From assembly GCF_003243515.1 (NCBI RefSeq), contig NZ_QFRA01000016.1, positions 1-64,000 on the forward strand: 64,000 bases of DNA, given 5' to 3'. Under the pieces are notes generated by a model that saw only the letters and a list, made by a program, of their open reading frames with translations, did not search any database and was not told the DNA's origin. This stretch comes from Corynebacterium kroppenstedtii (lineage in GTDB: Bacteria; Actinomycetota; Actinomycetes; Mycobacteriales; Mycobacteriaceae). The translations under genes were made by a program, and so were the position numbers. This document shows positions 61,699 through 64,000 of this stretch, one piece after another; position 1 is the stretch's first letter, and the number at the start of each line of letters is the position of its first letter.

Positions 61699-63006
61699 TT
61701 AAATCAGTAGCTCCCCTAGGACAAAGCCTGAAACAACCGCCGTTGCAATAGCCACCGTACCCGGAATAAGAAACGGGTGGTTAAACACGTATTTTCCGAT
61801 CCGCGTGGTTCCTGTGTCGTCCATTTCCACGGCCGCGAGAAGTGTCGGATATGTCGGCAAAATAAACAAAGAACTTACTGCCGCAAACGATGCCACCGCG
61901 ATGACAGGGCTTACCCCCACAGCCAATGCCGCTGGCATGAGTGCCTTCGCCGTGGCGGCCTGAGAATACAACAAGGCCGCAGCAAGGAACAACACCACAG
62001 CGAGCATCCACGGATAGTCCGTCAACACGCCCCCGGCTAAATCTTTGATCTGATCCAAGTGGGCGTCAATAATCGTTGTTCCCAGCCATGCAACACCCAT
62101 GACACATATGCAGGCGGACATGCCCGACTTAAACACCTGGGTTGTCAAAATTTCAGCAGCCGGTAGCTTGCATACAAGTGTAATGATCGTGGCTGTGGCC
62201 AGCATCAACGCAATGATGGCTTCATTCCTGGGCAATGTCAGATGTGAAATTAACCCCACCTGGTCGGAAATCAAAGTCGCATAGACCATCACCGCAATAA
62301 TTGCGACGAGAAAAACCCACACCGAAAGTTTGGAATTCTTTGTGGGGATATAAGCTTTTTGACCTTGTGTGCGCTTCAGAAGCCCTTTAGCTAATCTTTC
62401 TTGATAAATCGGGTCATCGCTTAACTCTTTACCAAGGTGATTAGTTATCAGCGCCGCAGGAAAAATAGCCAAGAAAGTGGACGGAATAACCACAGCGAGG
62501 AGCGTCAGATAGCTCACCCCATGGGGCTCCATTAGCGACGCCATCAGAACGACCGCAGCCGAAATCGGTGACGCGGTAATCGCTATCTGGGACGCGACAA
62601 CAGAAATGGATAGCGGTCGAGACGGGCGGACACCTCCCTCTTTAGCTACTTCGGCAATGACCGGAAGCGTCGAGAAAGCGGTATGTCCCGTGCCGGCCAA
62701 TAACGTCATGAAATATGTGACAATCGGGGCAACGAATGTGACTCGTTTGGGGTTTTTTCGCAAAAAGCGTTCCGCGACATGAACCAGGTAATCCATTCCC
62801 CCGGCCAACTGCATCGCGGCAATTGCCGAAATGACGGACATGATAATGCTGATGACGTCGAACGGGATCTGTTCATAGGACACCGGAACTCCAGTCAGCC
62901 CGAGGGCAAGTACCCCCAGACCGCCGGCGAAGCCGATTGCTATCGAACCTAAACGGGCCCCCAGAACAATAGCCGCCAAGACAATCAATATCTGCAGTGC
63001 AAGCAA
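61699..63006 (-). CDS. DcuB-type anaerobic C4-dicarboxylate carrier
   Basis: This 435-residue membrane protein has about eleven helices and belongs to the DcuA/DcuB family, which exchanges fumarate or malate for succinate. The N-terminal helix-loop (MLALQILIVLAAIVLGARLGSIAIGFAGG) and the signature TGHTAFSTLPVIAEVAKEGGVRPSRPLS match, as do ASPISAAVV and FILPTYPTLLAAVEMDDTGTTRIGKY. The start is TTG at 63004-63006, with no close ATG upstream in frame. A role in anaerobic fumarate respiration is inferred, since no fumarate reductase gene is within view. Confidence 0.88.
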   Translation of the reverse strand: MLALQILIVLAAIVLGARLGSIAIGFAGGLGVLALGLTGVPVSYEQIPFDVISIIMSVISAIAAMQLAGGMDYLVHVAERFLRKNPKRVTFVAPIVTYFMTLLAGTGHTAFSTLPVIAEVAKEGGVRPSRPLSISVVASQIAITASPISAAVVLMASLMEPHGVSYLTLLAVVIPSTFLAIFPAALITNHLGKELSDDPIYQERLAKGLLKRTQGQKAYIPTKNSKLSVWVFLVAIIAVMVYATLISDQVGLISHLTLPRNEAIIALMLATATIITLVCKLPAAEILTTQVFKSGMSACICVMGVAWLGTTIIDAHLDQIKDLAGGVLTDYPWMLAVVLFLAAALLYSQAATAKALMPAALAVGVSPVIAVASFAAVSSLFILPTYPTLLAAVEMDDTGTTRIGKYVFNHPFLIPGTVAIATAVVSGFVLGELLI

Positions 63007-63240
63007 AAAATCGAGGCTTTCTACTCACGCGTAAATAGGTGAACCAACGGGCGCGACCGCGTCATCATCGCCAGCGTTTACAACGGGCCGTAACCCGGAA
63101 CGCTTGTGATCCGTCAACACACTATACCCCTGGATTCACATCCCCAACACTCCAGAAAAAGCTGCAATTTTCCTAACATTCGCTCTCGGTAGAGGGAGAA
63201 AAGCATGCCGATGCCTGCCAGCACATGCCTGACACGCCCG

Positions 63241-63275
63241 ATTCGCCGTCGATGATCTATGTATCGACGGCGAAT
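63241..63275. repeat. Perfect 13-bp stem-loop in the gap before the DcuB gene
   Basis: ATTCGCCGTCGAT at 63241-63253 pairs perfectly with ATCGACGGCGAAT at 63263-63275 around the nine-base loop GATCTATGT. It lies 30 bases past the stop of the cytochrome gene on its strand, so it may end that transcript, but no T-run follows on either side. The remaining bases of the 299-base gap (63007-63305) hold the DcuB gene's presumed promoter. Confidence 0.75.
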
Positions 63276-63305
63276 AAGCGCTCAATCTGGTAGCTGAAGG
63301 GGATT

Positions 63306-64000
63306 CTAACGCGCGCTGACCTGGCCAAATCGACTTGCGACGGGAGCCAAAACGAGGGGTCGCGCCGCCATCACAGCTGCTACTGCGACAGCTAGGCCAC
63401 CGATGAACCAAAGGAAACCGCCCCAGTTCGCTGAGTCATTACCAGCAAACATGTGATTCAGATTTTCGCGGAAGCCTGTCGCGAAGACGAGGAAGACGTG
63501 GACGATAACGAAGAAAACGAAGAAGATCATCGTCGGATAGTGAATATGACGGGCTACCGGGGCGGGATATAGCTTGTTCAAGGTTTGTGCCTTTTTCGGC
63601 CACCATTCACTCATGCGCACGCCTGAGATCGCAGCTAAAGGGGCAGCAACGAAAATCACCAGGAAGTACATGATTTGCTGCAAACTATTGAAGTTCTCCC
63701 AACCATGTTCCGCCGGCCAATCGAACGATGCATACTGAAGCGCCGCAGACAGGGCGTTCGGGAAAACTTTCCAACTAGTGGGTACCAGACGCGTCCAGTG
63801 ACCCGTGGAGAACAAAAGCACAACGAAAACCACGCCGTTGGCCAGCCACAACACATCAAGTGAGGTGTGCAGCCACAAGAAAATACTGATCTTCTTACCG
63901 CCTCGTTTCGATTGCCACACAGCGGGAGGCTTTTGCTGATGACGCACTAGTAAACCAGTCCGGATAATCAGCAACATGAAGAAGAAGTTGAGGTAATGCT
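63306..64000 (-). CDS. Membrane cytochrome b/b6-domain protein (N-terminus cut by window edge)
   Basis: This is the C-terminal part of a multi-helix cytochrome b-like protein, read as HYLNFFFMLLIIRTGLLVRHQQKPPAVW from the window edge onward. Several helices are visible (WLHTSLDVLWLANGVVFVVLLF; IMYFLVIFVAAPLAAISGV; TMIFFVFFVIVHVFLVFATG), with His residues in the helices (LWLHTS, VARHIHYP, FVIVHVFL) as candidate haem ligands. The family usually anchors a molybdopterin oxidoreductase subunit to the membrane; the partner would lie outside the window. The start codon is not visible, and an ATG at 63977 is internal. Confidence 0.75.
   Translation of the reverse strand, partial: HYLNFFFMLLIIRTGLLVRHQQKPPAVWQSKRGGKKISIFLWLHTSLDVLWLANGVVFVVLLFSTGHWTRLVPTSWKVFPNALSAALQYASFDWPAEHGWENFNSLQQIMYFLVIFVAAPLAAISGVRMSEWWPKKAQTLNKLYPAPVARHIHYPTMIFFVFFVIVHVFLVFATGFRENLNHMFAGNDSANWGGFLWFIGGLAVAVAAVMAARPLVLAPVASRFGQVSAR

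Overview
This window is a chromosomal segment of a high-GC Gram-positive actinobacterium, most probably a Corynebacterium. The inference rests on gene order and family content: argS-lysA-hom-thrB, glgE-glgB, an atpBEFHAGDC operon followed by a DUF2550 gene, the mismatch-specific endonuclease NucS, GatCAB amidotransferase genes near pfkA and ligA, and a Rho factor with a long disordered N-terminal insert. A lipophilic, kroppenstedtii-like species would fit, but no species marker was found. Nearly everything is housekeeping or core metabolism. There is no phage, insertion sequence, CRISPR array or integration site.

Layout: 1-4 kb holds gatB between two paralogous YkvI-like membrane transporters, the first broken by a frameshift. 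4-9 kb has gamma-glutamyltransferase (also frameshifted), pfkA and a 14-helix MFS exporter. 9-16 kb has a Nudix gene, gatA, gatC, an ACT-domain protein, a long-form ilvA and ligA. 16-19 kb has a DEDDh exonuclease, a TetR regulator and a MetE-like protein. 19-26 kb is a minus-strand run of mnmA, a cysteine desulfurase, etfA, etfB, a methyltransferase and a second Nudix hydrolase, then a lone ABC ATPase. 27-31.5 kb is the glgE-glgB pair of the maltose-1-phosphate route to alpha-glucan. 31.5-35 kb has a CnoX-like co-chaperone, a thiamine-binding protein, a frameshifted methylmalonyl-CoA epimerase, nucS and DUF2550. 35-50 kb is one long minus-strand block: rho, prfA, prmC, a Sua5/TsaC protein, a WecA-like transferase, an AtpI-position membrane protein and the ATP synthase operon. 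50-57.6 kb has an acyl-CoA/AMP ligase and the argS-lysA-hom-thrB block. 57.9-61.1 kb is a lutABC lactate-oxidation operon. The end has tRNA-Arg(CCG), a bidirectional terminator, an orphan HicB-like protein, a DcuB-type C4-dicarboxylate carrier and a partial membrane cytochrome b.

The main observations for follow-up are three single-base disruptions in otherwise intact genes (ykvI copy 1, ggt, epimerase), which may be sequencing errors or real decay. Others are a strong terminator hairpin whose 3' arm and T-run encode the start of the cysteine desulfurase, an extreme Asn/Asp/Arg-rich insert of about 225 residues in Rho, a perfect 21-bp tandem duplication in the AtpA N-terminus, an acyl-CoA ligase next to unassigned DNA between rho and thrB, and several palindromes at promoters. 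No convincing undescribed multi-gene system was recognised.
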